Assembly: GCA_964484795.1 (NCBI GenBank) | Contig: CAZAFN010000003.1 | Location: 1 to 64,000, forward strand | Origin: CAZAFN01 sp964484795 | GTDB lineage: Bacteria > Pseudomonadota > Alphaproteobacteria > Methylaequorales > Methylaequoraceae | Direction of reading: 5' to 3' | DNA length: 64,000 nucleotides | Part shown: positions 55,032 through 64,000 of the stretch, piece by piece | How the letters are laid out: every line of letters starts with the position of its first letter | Position numbering within the stretch: position 1 is the first letter of the stretch | Notes under the pieces: model-generated | Told to the model about the DNA's origin: nothing | Databases searched by the model: none | What the model saw: the letters and a program-made list of their open reading frames with translations, nothing else | Made by a program: the position numbers and the translations under genes

Positions 55032-55838
55032 ATGAATATAGATTTTTTCATTAACACATTGTCATTGCTAAGTTTTTTAGTTTTTACTCTAACTAGTTTT
55101 ATATATATAGAGAAGAGTTCTTACCTTAACAAAACGATTTATTTAGTCAATTTAGTTTTTCTAATATTAATTAGTTCATTTCATTGTTACTTTGAGTTAT
55201 ATAATGGCCTAAATAAATTAAGTATTATAGCATCACTTTTAATCTTAATACTTTTATGTCTGTTTTTTGTGTTATCAATATTTTCATACAAGTTTATAAG
55301 ATTACGTTTGTTTTTTATTCCCTTTTTTTTAATTTTGATAGTTTTTCGTTTTTTAAGTGATTTATCTGATAATACAGTTGGTTCTCAGGTTTATTTATTT
55401 CAAAATAATTTTTTGATAGTTCACATAATCACATCATTGCTATCTTATTCAATGCTTACTATAAGTGCTATAACTTCTATATCAGTTTTTGTTAAGGAAA
55501 AAGCTTTAAAAAAAATTAAATATATAAAAAATTTAAGCACTTTACTTCCTTCAATCTATGAAACTGAAAATCTAACAATAAATTTTTTATATCTAACTTC
55601 TATTTTTCTATTAATATCACTTATATCTGGAATTTTTTATTCTCTTGATGAATATAATAATTTGTTATTTCTTTATGATTACAAATCAGTACTTAGTATA
55701 TTTATCTTAATACTTGTCGGATTGCTATTGATTGTAAGAGGCTTTTGGGGGTTAACTGGGAAAATAACCTTCAAAACAATTTTAATATGTTATGTGTTTC
55801 TTAATTTATCATATTTTGGTATTAAACTGATAAGTTAG
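55032..55838 (+). CDS. CcsA/YpjD-like multi-spanning membrane protein
   Basis: A 268-residue protein with about eight membrane helices. The middle and C-terminal parts follow the cytochrome c assembly (CcsA/HemX/YpjD) pattern: VHIITSLLSYSMLTISAI, ENLTINFLYLTSIFLLISLISGIFY, KSVLSIFILILVGLLL and a final LSYFGIKLIS. The tryptophan-rich WWD haem motif of true CcsA/CcmC/CcmF is not seen. Related proteins are of unclear function or link to haem handling. It lies four bases before dusB, heading the dusB-ntr operon, an unusual place for it. Confidence 0.7.
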   Translation: MNIDFFINTLSLLSFLVFTLTSFIYIEKSSYLNKTIYLVNLVFLILISSFHCYFELYNGLNKLSIIASLLILILLCLFFVLSIFSYKFIRLRLFFIPFFLILIVFRFLSDLSDNTVGSQVYLFQNNFLIVHIITSLLSYSMLTISAITSISVFVKEKALKKIKYIKNLSTLLPSIYETENLTINFLYLTSIFLLISLISGIFYSLDEYNNLLFLYDYKSVLSIFILILVGLLLIVRGFWGLTGKITFKTILICYVFLNLSYFGIKLIS

Positions 55839-55841
55839 AAT

Positions 55842-56789
55842 ATGAAAATTGACAATTTAACACTTAAAAATAATATATTATTAGCACCAATGTCTGGTGT
55901 TACGGATTTTCCTTACAGAGAAATTATTAAAAAATTTGAACCAGGTTTGGTTTTTTCTGAAATGATAGCTAGTAGAGCTTTGATAGAAAAAAACAAAAAA
56001 ACATTGAAAATGATCAAAAAAGATTCTAATCATCACTATGCCATACAGATTGCTGGTTGTGATGAAGATATAATGGCTGATGCAGCTAAAATTTGTGAAG
56101 ATATGGGAGCTGATATTATTGATATTAATATGGGTTGTCCTGCCAAAAAAGTTGTTAATGGTTATGCAGGTTCTGCATTAATGAAAGATGAGATTCTTGC
56201 TGAATCAATAATTAAATCAGTTGTAAATTCAGTTAATATTCCTGTTACATTAAAGATGAGGAAAGGGTGGGATGAGAGTAGTCTGAATGCACCAAAGATT
56301 GCTAAAATTGCTGAAAATTCTGGTGTTAAAATGATTACAGTTCATGGAAGAACTAGATGTCAAATGTATAAAGGAAAATCAGACTGGGAATTTATAAAAA
56401 ATGTAAAAAAATCTTTAGATATTCCTGTAATTGTTAACGGAGATATTGTTGAATATGAGGATGTGATTGATTCCATTTCTGATTCTAGAGCTGATGGAGT
56501 GATGATTGGCCGTGGTTGTTATGGAAGACCATGGGTTTTTAAAGAAATTCAATCCATTGCAAATAATTCTCCATTTAGAATGAGTATGAATTTAAAAAAA
56601 AATATTATTTTAGAACATTTTGATATGTCAATTGAACATTATGGGTTTGAGGTTGGACTAAAATCATTCAGAAAACATTTAAGTTGGTATTCAAAGTCAT
56701 TAAAAAATTCGAATGAATTTAGAAATAAAGTTAATTCTTGTGAAGATGCATCTAAAGTTAAGATTTTAATAAAAGATTTTTTTTTATAA
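55842..56789 (+). CDS. dusB: tRNA-dihydrouridine synthase (DusB/NifR3 type)
   Basis: An FMN enzyme that reduces uridines in tRNA. APMSGVTDFPYREI, the catalytic Cys in NMGCPAKKVVNGYAGSALM, TVHGRTRCQMYKG and IGRGCYGRPWVF define the family. Its 315 residues are full length. In alphaproteobacteria this gene (nifR3) commonly leads the ntrBC operon, as here, with ntrB seven bases downstream. Confidence 0.95.
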   Translation: MKIDNLTLKNNILLAPMSGVTDFPYREIIKKFEPGLVFSEMIASRALIEKNKKTLKMIKKDSNHHYAIQIAGCDEDIMADAAKICEDMGADIIDINMGCPAKKVVNGYAGSALMKDEILAESIIKSVVNSVNIPVTLKMRKGWDESSLNAPKIAKIAENSGVKMITVHGRTRCQMYKGKSDWEFIKNVKKSLDIPVIVNGDIVEYEDVIDSISDSRADGVMIGRGCYGRPWVFKEIQSIANNSPFRMSMNLKKNIILEHFDMSIEHYGFEVGLKSFRKHLSWYSKSLKNSNEFRNKVNSCEDASKVKILIKDFFL

Positions 56790-56796
56790 ATTTCTT

Positions 56797-57855
56797 ATGA
56801 ATTTTAAACCAAATTTCTCATTTTTTAGAAACTTAATAGATTTAATTCCTGAACCATTAATTGTAATAGACAAAAGGAATCTCCTAATTAGATATTTAAA
56901 TTTGGAGTCTCAAATTTTTTTTAAAAAAAGTAGCAAATATTTAATTGGAAAAGAAATCAATGTTCTTTTTCCAGAAAATTCTTATTTGATAAATAATTTA
57001 AAGAAAATAATTCATAAAACAGGTGTTTTTTTCATTAAAGAAATTCCTGTTAGAGATTTAGAAAATGTTGAATTAAGATGTGTTGTTTCAGAAAATAAAG
57101 ATGAAAATATTCTTCTTTTTTTTAAAAGTGATAAACCAAGATACGAGAAAATTTTTGATGAAAATAGTCTTGGAGTTTTTGATGAAACTTTTTCTATTCT
57201 CGCTCATGAAATTAATAACCCAATCTCTTCAATTAAAATGGCAGCTCAATTAATTGAAAAATCTACAAAAAATTCCGATAAAGAGTTGATTGATATAATC
57301 AAAAATGAATCTGACAGAATTTCAAAATTGATTGATTCATTATCTTCTATTGATTCTAAACTGAGTATTTCATCAAAGAGCTATGAAAATATTCATGAGA
57401 TAATAAGATATTCTTTGTTCAAATTAAAACAAAAATCAAAAAAAGTTAGTATTGTTGAGAATTTTGATCCATCATTACCAACGATCAATCTAGACAAAAA
57501 TTTATTCGTTCAAGTTTTGGATAATTTGTTAGTTAATGCATATGAATCTTCAAATTTTTTGAAAAAATCGTATATCAAAATATCAACAAAATATTCCTAT
57601 GGTGAAACAATTACGATCCCAAATGTAAAAGATAAAAAAAATAACAATTCAATAATGATTATTATTGAAGATAATGGGAAAGGTGTTGAAAAAAAAAATA
57701 TAGAGAAAATTTTTTTACCTTTATTTTCAACTAAAAAAAGAGGGTCAGGTTTAGGATTGTTTTTGGCAAAAAAAATTATTAACGATCATGGTGGTGACAT
57801 TACTATTAATTCAGAAAATCAAATTACAAGTGTTATAATTAAGGTGCCTTTATAG
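56797..57855 (+). CDS. ntrB: Nitrogen regulation sensor kinase NtrB
   Basis: A cytoplasmic histidine kinase that senses nitrogen status through PII and phosphorylates NtrC. No membrane segment is seen. An N-terminal PAS-like domain (about 10-110) precedes the phosphoacceptor H137 in LAHEINNPISSIKMAAQLIE. The ATPase has IEDNGKGVEKKNIEKIFLP and GSGLGLFLAKKIINDHGG. Its 352 residues are typical. It is followed two bases later by ntrC. Confidence 0.93.
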   Translation: MNFKPNFSFFRNLIDLIPEPLIVIDKRNLLIRYLNLESQIFFKKSSKYLIGKEINVLFPENSYLINNLKKIIHKTGVFFIKEIPVRDLENVELRCVVSENKDENILLFFKSDKPRYEKIFDENSLGVFDETFSILAHEINNPISSIKMAAQLIEKSTKNSDKELIDIIKNESDRISKLIDSLSSIDSKLSISSKSYENIHEIIRYSLFKLKQKSKKVSIVENFDPSLPTINLDKNLFVQVLDNLLVNAYESSNFLKKSYIKISTKYSYGETITIPNVKDKKNNNSIMIIIEDNGKGVEKKNIEKIFLPLFSTKKRGSGLGLFLAKKIINDHGGDITINSENQITSVIIKVPL

Positions 57856-57857
57856 AT

Positions 57858-59294
57858 ATGGAAAAGAAAATTTTAATAATAGATGATGATTATTCTCTAA
57901 AAAGAGTTATTGTCAAAGCCTTGAGCAATTCTAAAACTCATATTAATACAGTATCTACAATATCTGAAGCTTGGTTTATAATTGAAAAAGAACAATTTGA
58001 TTTGATAATCTGTGATGTAATTCTTCCAGATGGAGATGGATTAGAATTAGTAAAAAAAGTTAAAAAAAAAAATAAAGACCAATCTTTTATTATAATTAGT
58101 GCCAAAAATAATATTTTGACAGCAATTAAGGCAGATCAGCTTGATGTTTTTGATTATTTACCCAAACCCATAGATCTAAATGATCTAACTATCTGTGTTA
58201 ACAAATCACTTACTAAAGAAAAAATTATCAAAAATAATTTAATTGATGATGAAAAATTGCCAATGATAGGTAGTTCAGCTTCAATGCAAATCGTTTACAA
58301 AAACATTGCAAAAATTACAAGAACCAATCATACAGTTTTAATTACCGGTGAATCTGGTACTGGTAAGGAATTGGTTGCCAAAGCAATACATAATTTTAGT
58401 TCAAGATCTGATTTTCCTTTTGTAGTGATTAATATGGCGTCATTACCAAAAAATTTAATTGAAAGTGAACTTTTTGGTTTTGAAAAAGGTGCATTTACTG
58501 GAGCTGAAAAACGAACAATGGGATATTTCGAAAAGGCTAATTCTGGCACTCTTTTTTTAGATGAAATAGGAGATATGCCAATTGATATTCAGGCAAGATT
58601 GTTAAGGGTTTTGCAATTTGGAGAATTTTCTAGAGTTGGTGGTAGAGAAATCATTAAAACTGATGTTCGAATAATATCTGCAACAAACAAAAATCTATTC
58701 CATTGTGTTAATCAAGGGGTTTTTAGAGAGGATTTGTTTTATAGACTTAATGTAATTAATGTAGAATTACCTCCATTAAGAAGTAGAGAAAATGATATTG
58801 TGTCTCTTGCAAGGCACTTTCTATCAAAATTTTCTGATGGAAAAAAACAAATCGATTCAAGTTCTATTGAATTTTTAAAAAGCTATAATTGGCCTGGCAA
58901 CGTTAGAGAACTAGAAAATTTATTTAAACGTGTCTGTGTATTAAACTCTGAAAAAATTATTACTTCGGAAGTATTAAATGATTTGTTGGATTCTGAAAAT
59001 AATCCAAAAGATCAATTACAAAAAGAAAGATCACCTAATGCAAATAATGAAAATTTACAAAATTATATCAATTCTTTTTTAGAGGAATTCTTTAAAACTT
59101 TAGATGACAATGAAAATGATTTGAAACTATATTCAAGATTTATTTTGGAATTTGAAAAACCTCTTATTGTTAATGCACTGAAGTATTGTAATGGGAATCA
59201 AATTAAAACCGCAAGGTTATTAGGAATCAATAGAAATACATTGAGAACCAAAATTTTTAGATTAAAAATATTAAATAAATTAGGAAAAGAATGA
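57858..59294 (+). CDS. ntrC: Nitrogen regulation response regulator NtrC
   Basis: A sigma54-dependent activator. The receiver domain has phosphoacceptor D53 (ICDVILPDGDG). The AAA+ domain has Walker A GESGTGKE (164-171), the sigma54 contact loop GAFTGA (211-216), Walker B LFLDEIGDMP and FREDLFYRLNVINVELPPLR. A Fis-type helix-turn-helix ends the protein (NGNQIKTARLLGINRNTLRTKI). All functional motifs are intact, implying that an rpoN gene exists elsewhere. The stop overlaps ntrY by four bases. Confidence 0.96.
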   Translation: MEKKILIIDDDYSLKRVIVKALSNSKTHINTVSTISEAWFIIEKEQFDLIICDVILPDGDGLELVKKVKKKNKDQSFIIISAKNNILTAIKADQLDVFDYLPKPIDLNDLTICVNKSLTKEKIIKNNLIDDEKLPMIGSSASMQIVYKNIAKITRTNHTVLITGESGTGKELVAKAIHNFSSRSDFPFVVINMASLPKNLIESELFGFEKGAFTGAEKRTMGYFEKANSGTLFLDEIGDMPIDIQARLLRVLQFGEFSRVGGREIIKTDVRIISATNKNLFHCVNQGVFREDLFYRLNVINVELPPLRSRENDIVSLARHFLSKFSDGKKQIDSSSIEFLKSYNWPGNVRELENLFKRVCVLNSEKIITSEVLNDLLDSENNPKDQLQKERSPNANNENLQNYINSFLEEFFKTLDDNENDLKLYSRFILEFEKPLIVNALKYCNGNQIKTARLLGINRNTLRTKIFRLKILNKLGKE

Positions 59295-61411
59295 CGTTAA
59301 AAGATAAGCTTAAAGATTTTGGAAAAAAAAACTTTCAAAATGTTGCATTCTTAATTTTCTTTTCAATATCATTTGTTTTAAGTTTAATTATATTTCTGAC
59401 ACTTTCTGGAAATTTATCAAATTTAGAAGAAGTAGACAAAGTTTCATCCTTAATTTCGGTAAATTTCGTGATGATTATATTTCTAATAATTTTTTCACTT
59501 AACAATATTTTTAGAATTTTCATTCAGAAAAAGATAAAATCAAAATTTAGAATTCAATTTACGTTATTATTTATTATAACAACTTTTATACCAACAACAT
59601 TAATTACAATTTTTTCCTTAATTTTTTTTGATCAAGGTTTAAAGCTTTGGTTTAACGAGAAATTAAGTCAAGTAATTAAAGGTTCTCAAAGGATTTCAGA
59701 ATCTTATTTTAGTGAACATGAGAATACTATTAAAAATGATATTTTATTCATTAACAGTAATATTAGTAATGAAAAAATAGTTTTTTTTACTGATAAGTCC
59801 AGATTAAATAGTTTGCTTTCTTCTTTTGTCAAGATTAAAGATCTAGAAGAAGCAATTATTTTCGAACAATCAGGCCAACTATTAGCAAAGGTTGGAAGTT
59901 TTTTAATAGAATCTGAACCTTCTCCTCCTATGTGGGCAAAAATGACTGCTGATGATGGGGGTATTGCAGTTTATCCAAATAATGATCAAACCAAAGTTAG
60001 GGCATTAATGAAATTACAGAGAGTTATTCCTACTTATCTCTATATTGGTAAAAATGTGGATCCAAATGTTTTGAGTAGAGTGGAATCAGTGAACGAAGCT
60101 GCCATTGAATATTCTAATATTGCAAACAAACTAGATGAGTTTCAATTTCAGTTTAACAAATTGTTTGTTTCAATAAATTTTTTAATGATACTGCTATCAA
60201 TTTGGTTTGGACTAAGGTTTTCTAATAGAATAATAGATCCAATTATGGAAATAATATCTGATTCAGAAAAAATCATTAAAGGTGATTTTTCTACTAGAAT
60301 AAGAATTTTTAAAGGAAACTATGATTTTAATATTTTATCTAAGGTCTTAAATAAAATGTTAGATAGGCTTCATAAAGCAAAAGAAACTATAAATTTGAGG
60401 AGAAAATTTACAGAAAATATTATTAATGATGTTAGTACTGGCATTATATATGTTGATCTAAATGATAGAATTGTATTGTTTAACAAAAAGTCCCAAGAAA
60501 TTCTTGGTGAAAACTTAAAAAACGAATTTAATAGGAAGAACAATCAAATTAATTCATTAATCAAACAGTTTAAATCAAGTGATTTAAAAATTGATAATAC
60601 TCAAATAAAATATTTTTCTAACGAGAAATTTAAAATTCTTAATCTAAAAATATCAAAATTTGTCGAAAAGAAAAAGCAAAAGGGAATAATTGTTACTATT
60701 GATGATATAACCGAACTAGTTTCTGCACAAAAAAATGCTGCATGGTCTAATGTGGCAAGATATTTAGCTCATGAAATTAAAAATCCACTAACTCCAATAA
60801 AACTTTCTGCTCAAAGATTGGAAAATTTTTTTAAAAAAAAAGGTGATGAAGATGATAGAAATCTATTTTTTAATTGTACGGATGCAATTGTAAGGCAAGT
60901 AAACAACATAGAAAATTTGGTTACAGAATTCTCTAATTTTGCTAGGATGCCATTAAGTAAATTTCAATCTGTTAAAATAGACAAAATTATTTTGACCCAA
61001 ATTAACACACAAAAGATTGCCAACAAAAATATTAAATTTCAGTATAGTTTTGACCCAAAAAACATTTTGATTTCTGGTGATCAAAATCAACTTAGTAGAG
61101 TTTTTTTAAATATCTTTAAAAATTCAATAGAATCAATGGATAAAGTTAAAAAAAAAATTTCAGTAGAAATTAACAATAATAAAAAATTTATTATTGTTAA
61201 TATAGAAGATAATGGAAAAGGTTTCCCTGAAAATAGAGATAAGCTTTTTGAGCCCTATATTACTAACAAAACAAATGGGACTGGTTTGGGTTTGTCCATT
61301 TGTAAGAAAATAATTGAAGATCATAATGGTGAAATTAATTTGTTAGATAGTAAAAATTTAGGTGGAGCATTAGTTAGAATAAAGTTGTTCAAAAGAATTA
61401 ATCAAAAATGA
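59291..61411 (+). CDS. ntrY: Nitrogen regulation sensor kinase NtrY
   Basis: A membrane histidine kinase paired with NtrX, linked to nitrogen and redox sensing. Two helices near the N terminus and a third near residue 95-115 are followed by a periplasmic domain to about 285, a further helix, HAMP (about 310-365), PAS (about 370-470) and the kinase core. The phosphoacceptor is H494 in LAHEIKNPLTPIKLSAQRLE. The ATPase has IEDNGKGFPENRDKLFEPY and GTGLGLSICKKIIEDHNG. Its 706 residues are typical. It overlaps both neighbours by four bases. Confidence 0.94.
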   Translation: MTLKDKLKDFGKKNFQNVAFLIFFSISFVLSLIIFLTLSGNLSNLEEVDKVSSLISVNFVMIIFLIIFSLNNIFRIFIQKKIKSKFRIQFTLLFIITTFIPTTLITIFSLIFFDQGLKLWFNEKLSQVIKGSQRISESYFSEHENTIKNDILFINSNISNEKIVFFTDKSRLNSLLSSFVKIKDLEEAIIFEQSGQLLAKVGSFLIESEPSPPMWAKMTADDGGIAVYPNNDQTKVRALMKLQRVIPTYLYIGKNVDPNVLSRVESVNEAAIEYSNIANKLDEFQFQFNKLFVSINFLMILLSIWFGLRFSNRIIDPIMEIISDSEKIIKGDFSTRIRIFKGNYDFNILSKVLNKMLDRLHKAKETINLRRKFTENIINDVSTGIIYVDLNDRIVLFNKKSQEILGENLKNEFNRKNNQINSLIKQFKSSDLKIDNTQIKYFSNEKFKILNLKISKFVEKKKQKGIIVTIDDITELVSAQKNAAWSNVARYLAHEIKNPLTPIKLSAQRLENFFKKKGDEDDRNLFFNCTDAIVRQVNNIENLVTEFSNFARMPLSKFQSVKIDKIILTQINTQKIANKNIKFQYSFDPKNILISGDQNQLSRVFLNIFKNSIESMDKVKKKISVEINNNKKFIIVNIEDNGKGFPENRDKLFEPYITNKTNGTGLGLSICKKIIEDHNGEINLLDSKNLGGALVRIKLFKRINQK

Positions 61412-62793
61412 ATGAAGAAACCAAAATTTTAATAATAGATGATGAGCGTGATATCTGCGAACAATTGTCTGGATTACTTAACGATAAAGGTTTTTCATCT
61501 AATTTTAGTTTTTCTGCTGAAGAAGGAGTTGAGCTTTTTAAGAAAAATAAATATTCACTGGTTTTATTGGATATTTGGCTTAACAATTCAAAGTTTGATG
61601 GTTTTCAGGCTTTAGAAAAAATTTTACAAATAAATGAAAATGTACCAATTATAATGATTAGCGGACATGGGAATATTGAAACAGCTGTTAATTCCATAAA
61701 AAAAGGGGCATATGATTTTATTGAAAAACCTTTTGATAGCGATTTGTTGCTTTTTAAAGTTAAGAAGGCATTAGAAAATTTTGAACTTAAAAGAGAAATT
61801 ATTAAATTAATAAAGAATGAAGAAGATTCTAATTTAATTGCCAAATCTCAATCGTCTATGAATTTATTTAATTCATTAAAGAAAATTAGTAAAATAGATT
61901 GTTCTGTAATGTTGATAGGGAATATGGGTGCGGGAAAAAAATTTTTAGCTACCAAAATTCATAATGAATCTAATAGGTCTAATAAAAACTTTAGAATTAT
62001 TGATTGTAAAAAAAATGATCAGGATGAGCTTCAGAGAGAAATTTTTGGAAAAGAAGATAATCAAGTTGTTAAAATTTCTGGGATTTTAGATGAAGTAAAT
62101 AGAGGTACTCTTTTGTTTGAAAACATTCATTGTCTCTCCAAAGTTATTCAGGGGAAATTATTAAGGGTTTTAGAGGAAAAAAAATATTATAGAATTGGAG
62201 CAATAACTCCGAGGAATATAAATGTAAGAATAATTGCTTCATCAATTATATCTTTGGAAAAAATTAAAAAAACAAACAAACTTCGAAATGATTTAGTAAA
62301 GAAACTGGATTTTTTTACAATTAATATTCCAAGTTTAATTGATAGAAAAGAGGATATTGAAGATTTAGTTAATTTTTTCTTATTAGACTTTGCAAATAAG
62401 AAAAACTTTATTAAAAAAAAATTTTCAGAAGACGCTATATCTTTCTTCTACAATATGAATTGTGTGGAAAATATTTCGCAATTAAAAAAATTTGTAGAGT
62501 TGTGTTGTATTATGTTGTCAGATGATCAAGAAACAGTTATTACAAAAAATAATCTTTTACAGTTAATGCATAAATTTTTAGGAATTGATGACACAAACAA
62601 CTTCAATGAAAAAAAATTTTTTGATTTTTCTATAAAAGATGCTAGGGAACATTTTGAAAAAAAATATTTAATGTATAATCTTGCTAAATATGAGTATAAC
62701 GTATCCAAAATGTCATTTGAAATTGGAATGGAAAGAACTGCACTTTATAGAAAGTTAAAATCAATGAAAATAAATGTGGATGTGAAACAGTGA
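61408..62793 (+). CDS. ntrX: Nitrogen regulation response regulator NtrX, degenerate AAA+ domain
   Basis: Partner of NtrY. The receiver domain is normal: D55 in VLLDIWLNNSKFDG, then ISGHGNIETAVNSIKKGAYDFIEKPF. The central domain keeps a Walker A-like GNMGAGKK (171-178), but Walker B reads LLFENI, with E238-N239 in place of the usual Asp-Glu. The REDLYHRL-type arginine motif is RNDLVKKL, and GAFTGA is absent, as is common in NtrX. A short helix-turn-helix (MSFEIGMERTALYRKL) ends the protein. It is probably a DNA-binding regulator without ATPase-driven sigma54 activation. The stop overlaps the GTG of trkA. Confidence 0.93.
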   Translation: MNEETKILIIDDERDICEQLSGLLNDKGFSSNFSFSAEEGVELFKKNKYSLVLLDIWLNNSKFDGFQALEKILQINENVPIIMISGHGNIETAVNSIKKGAYDFIEKPFDSDLLLFKVKKALENFELKREIIKLIKNEEDSNLIAKSQSSMNLFNSLKKISKIDCSVMLIGNMGAGKKFLATKIHNESNRSNKNFRIIDCKKNDQDELQREIFGKEDNQVVKISGILDEVNRGTLLFENIHCLSKVIQGKLLRVLEEKKYYRIGAITPRNINVRIIASSIISLEKIKKTNKLRNDLVKKLDFFTINIPSLIDRKEDIEDLVNFFLLDFANKKNFIKKKFSEDAISFFYNMNCVENISQLKKFVELCCIMLSDDQETVITKNNLLQLMHKFLGIDDTNNFNEKKFFDFSIKDAREHFEKKYLMYNLAKYEYNVSKMSFEIGMERTALYRKLKSMKINVDVKQ

Positions 62794-64000
62794 AAATAAT
62801 TATTTGTGGTGCTGATGAAGTCGGTTCTAATATCGCGAAGCAATTAGTTTATGAAGATAATGATGTAACAATAGTTGATGAATCAGAATTATTGTTAAGA
62901 ACTTTAAATAAAACTCTTGATGTTAAAAGTATTTGTGGAAAAACAACATTACCTGGAGTTTTAGAAAAAGCTGGAGCAGAAGAAGCTGATATGATTATAG
63001 CTGTTTCTAATAAGGATGAATCAAATATAATATCTTGCGAATTAGCTAATCACTTGTTCAAAATTCCAACTAAAGTTGCTAGAATTAGTGAATCTGGTTA
63101 TTTAGATACAAAATATTCAAAAAAATTATTTGCATCAGGAAAGATTGATGTTGATGCAATTATTTCTCCAGAACGGGAAGTTGCCAATACAATAATAAGG
63201 CAATTAAATACACCTGGGGCTTTTGATTCATTTTATCTTGGAGATAAAATAGCTAGAGTCATAGGATTATCGATAGATGATTCTTGTCCAATCATTAATA
63301 CACCATTAAGAATGTTGCCAGGCACTTTTTCTGGCTTAGATGTTAAAATCCTGTCAATATTTAGGAATAACGAAATTATAATTCCAACTGGGAAAATGGA
63401 AATTTATCCGGGTGATGATATATATATATGCGTAAGAAACGTTGATTTGTTAAGAGCTTTAAGAGTTTTTGGTATCAAATCAGAAGAAAATCGAAAGATT
63501 GTAGTTGTTGGTGCTGGTAATATTGGTTTAAACATTATTAAAATTCTAGAAAATGATTATCCAGATATTGTATGTAAAATAGTTGACAACGATATTGAGA
63601 GAACTAAGAGTATTTCAGCAGAATTATCCCAACAAAATACAATTTTATGTGGTGATGCACTTGATTCAAATTTATTAAAGGAAGCTGGTGTTATGAATGC
63701 AGAAGCTATTATTGCAGTGACAGATGATGACGAGGTAAATTTATTCAGTGCACTTTTAGCCAAAGACTTGGGTTGTAAAAGATCTATGGCTATAGTTAGA
63801 AACTCAAATTATAGAAGATTGTCAAAAAAACTTAATCTTGATGTTCTAATTAATCCAGGAAATATAACTACATCTGCCATTCTTCAATATGTTCGACGAG
63901 GAAAAGTGAAAGAAATCCATGATTTTGGAGATGAACGTGGTGAAATTATGGAAATAGAAATTTTAGCTACTACGAAATTTGCTGATAAAAAAATTGCAGA
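62790..64000 (+). CDS. trkA: Trk system potassium uptake protein TrkA (3' end beyond window)
   Basis: The cytoplasmic NAD-binding regulator of the Trk/Ktr potassium channel. It starts at GTG 62790, overlapping the ntrX stop (GTGA). The first RCK_N domain starts KIIICGADEVGSNIAKQL, then RCK_C. The second RCK_N has VVVGAGNIGLNIIKIL (from about residue 233), with DDDEVNLFSALLAKDLG near the window edge. About 403 of the usual 458 residues are present. The first dinucleotide motif has Asp (D9) where Gly is usual. Following ntrX is the normal alphaproteobacterial position. Confidence 0.94.
   Translation, partial: MKIIICGADEVGSNIAKQLVYEDNDVTIVDESELLLRTLNKTLDVKSICGKTTLPGVLEKAGAEEADMIIAVSNKDESNIISCELANHLFKIPTKVARISESGYLDTKYSKKLFASGKIDVDAIISPEREVANTIIRQLNTPGAFDSFYLGDKIARVIGLSIDDSCPIINTPLRMLPGTFSGLDVKILSIFRNNEIIIPTGKMEIYPGDDIYICVRNVDLLRALRVFGIKSEENRKIVVVGAGNIGLNIIKILENDYPDIVCKIVDNDIERTKSISAELSQQNTILCGDALDSNLLKEAGVMNAEAIIAVTDDDEVNLFSALLAKDLGCKRSMAIVRNSNYRRLSKKLNLDVLINPGNITTSAILQYVRRGKVKEIHDFGDERGEIMEIEILATTKFADKKIA

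Noticed and set aside
61408..62793. Absence of GAFTGA in NtrX as a novelty by itself
   Set aside because: NtrX proteins generally lack this loop; only the additional Walker B and arginine-motif changes are notable.
1..64000. tRNA, rRNA, CRISPR, insertion sequence, phage or toxin-antitoxin genes
   Set aside because: Gaps are too short for most RNA genes, no repeated spacers or inverted-repeat-flanked transposase were seen, and every long frame is explained by a conserved chromosomal gene.

Overview
The window is 64 kb of strongly AT-rich, extremely compact bacterial chromosome. I read it as a free-living, genome-streamlined Alphaproteobacterium, probably marine. Evidence for the class: the gene order (nuo-birA-coaX-rnj-mce-DUF1467-proS-lolC-lolD-dnaE; rpsB through lpxB; trpE-G-D-C-moaC-moeA-lexA-gltX-gltA; ispDF, dusB, ntrB-ntrC-ntrY-ntrX-trkA), the short form of prolyl-tRNA synthetase, LpxI instead of LpxH, the fused IspDF, and a GTTC-N7-GTTC SOS box in front of lexA. 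Evidence for streamlining: most gaps are under 40 bp, start and stop codons often overlap, and the longest gap is 108 bp. Having both ntrB/ntrC and ntrY/ntrX argues against SAR11 proper as I remember its gene content; I cannot name the lineage.

Layout. (1) 1-36871, plus strand: the end of nuoC and nuoD-N (complex I); birA, coaX, a frameshifted rnj, mce, a DUF1467 gene, proS, lolC, lolD and dnaE with an in-frame stop; then rpsB-tsf-pyrH-frr-uppS-cdsA-dxr-rseP-bamA-skp-lpxD-fabZ-lpxA-lpxI-lpxB, which joins translation, isoprenoid and phospholipid synthesis, outer-membrane assembly and lipid A synthesis. (2) 36868-47693, minus strand: ppiD, trpEGDC, moaC, moeA, lexA, gltX, gltA. (3) 47731-52937, plus: tpiA, secG, pyrG, kdsA, eno and an FtsB-like gene. 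(4) 52927-55007, minus: ispDF, pgpA, cinA C-terminal type. (5) 55032-64000, plus: a CcsA-like membrane protein, dusB, both nitrogen two-component systems, and trkA, which runs off the window.

The genes are almost all housekeeping. I found no mobile element, CRISPR array, phage, tRNA, rRNA or defence island, and no plausible new multi-gene system. The points worth a second look are: an A14 tract in ribonuclease J in the exact phase of a -1 slippery heptamer; an in-frame TAA in dnaE seven codons after the third catalytic Asp; a lexA promoter whose SOS box covers the -10, with a predicted near-leaderless transcript (also seen for tpiA); competing hairpins in the rpsB leader; a degenerate NtrX ATPase domain; and synteny gaps where comEC and the pdh/lipA block usually lie. 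Two broken essential genes within 7 kb could also be sequence or assembly errors, and that should be tested first.
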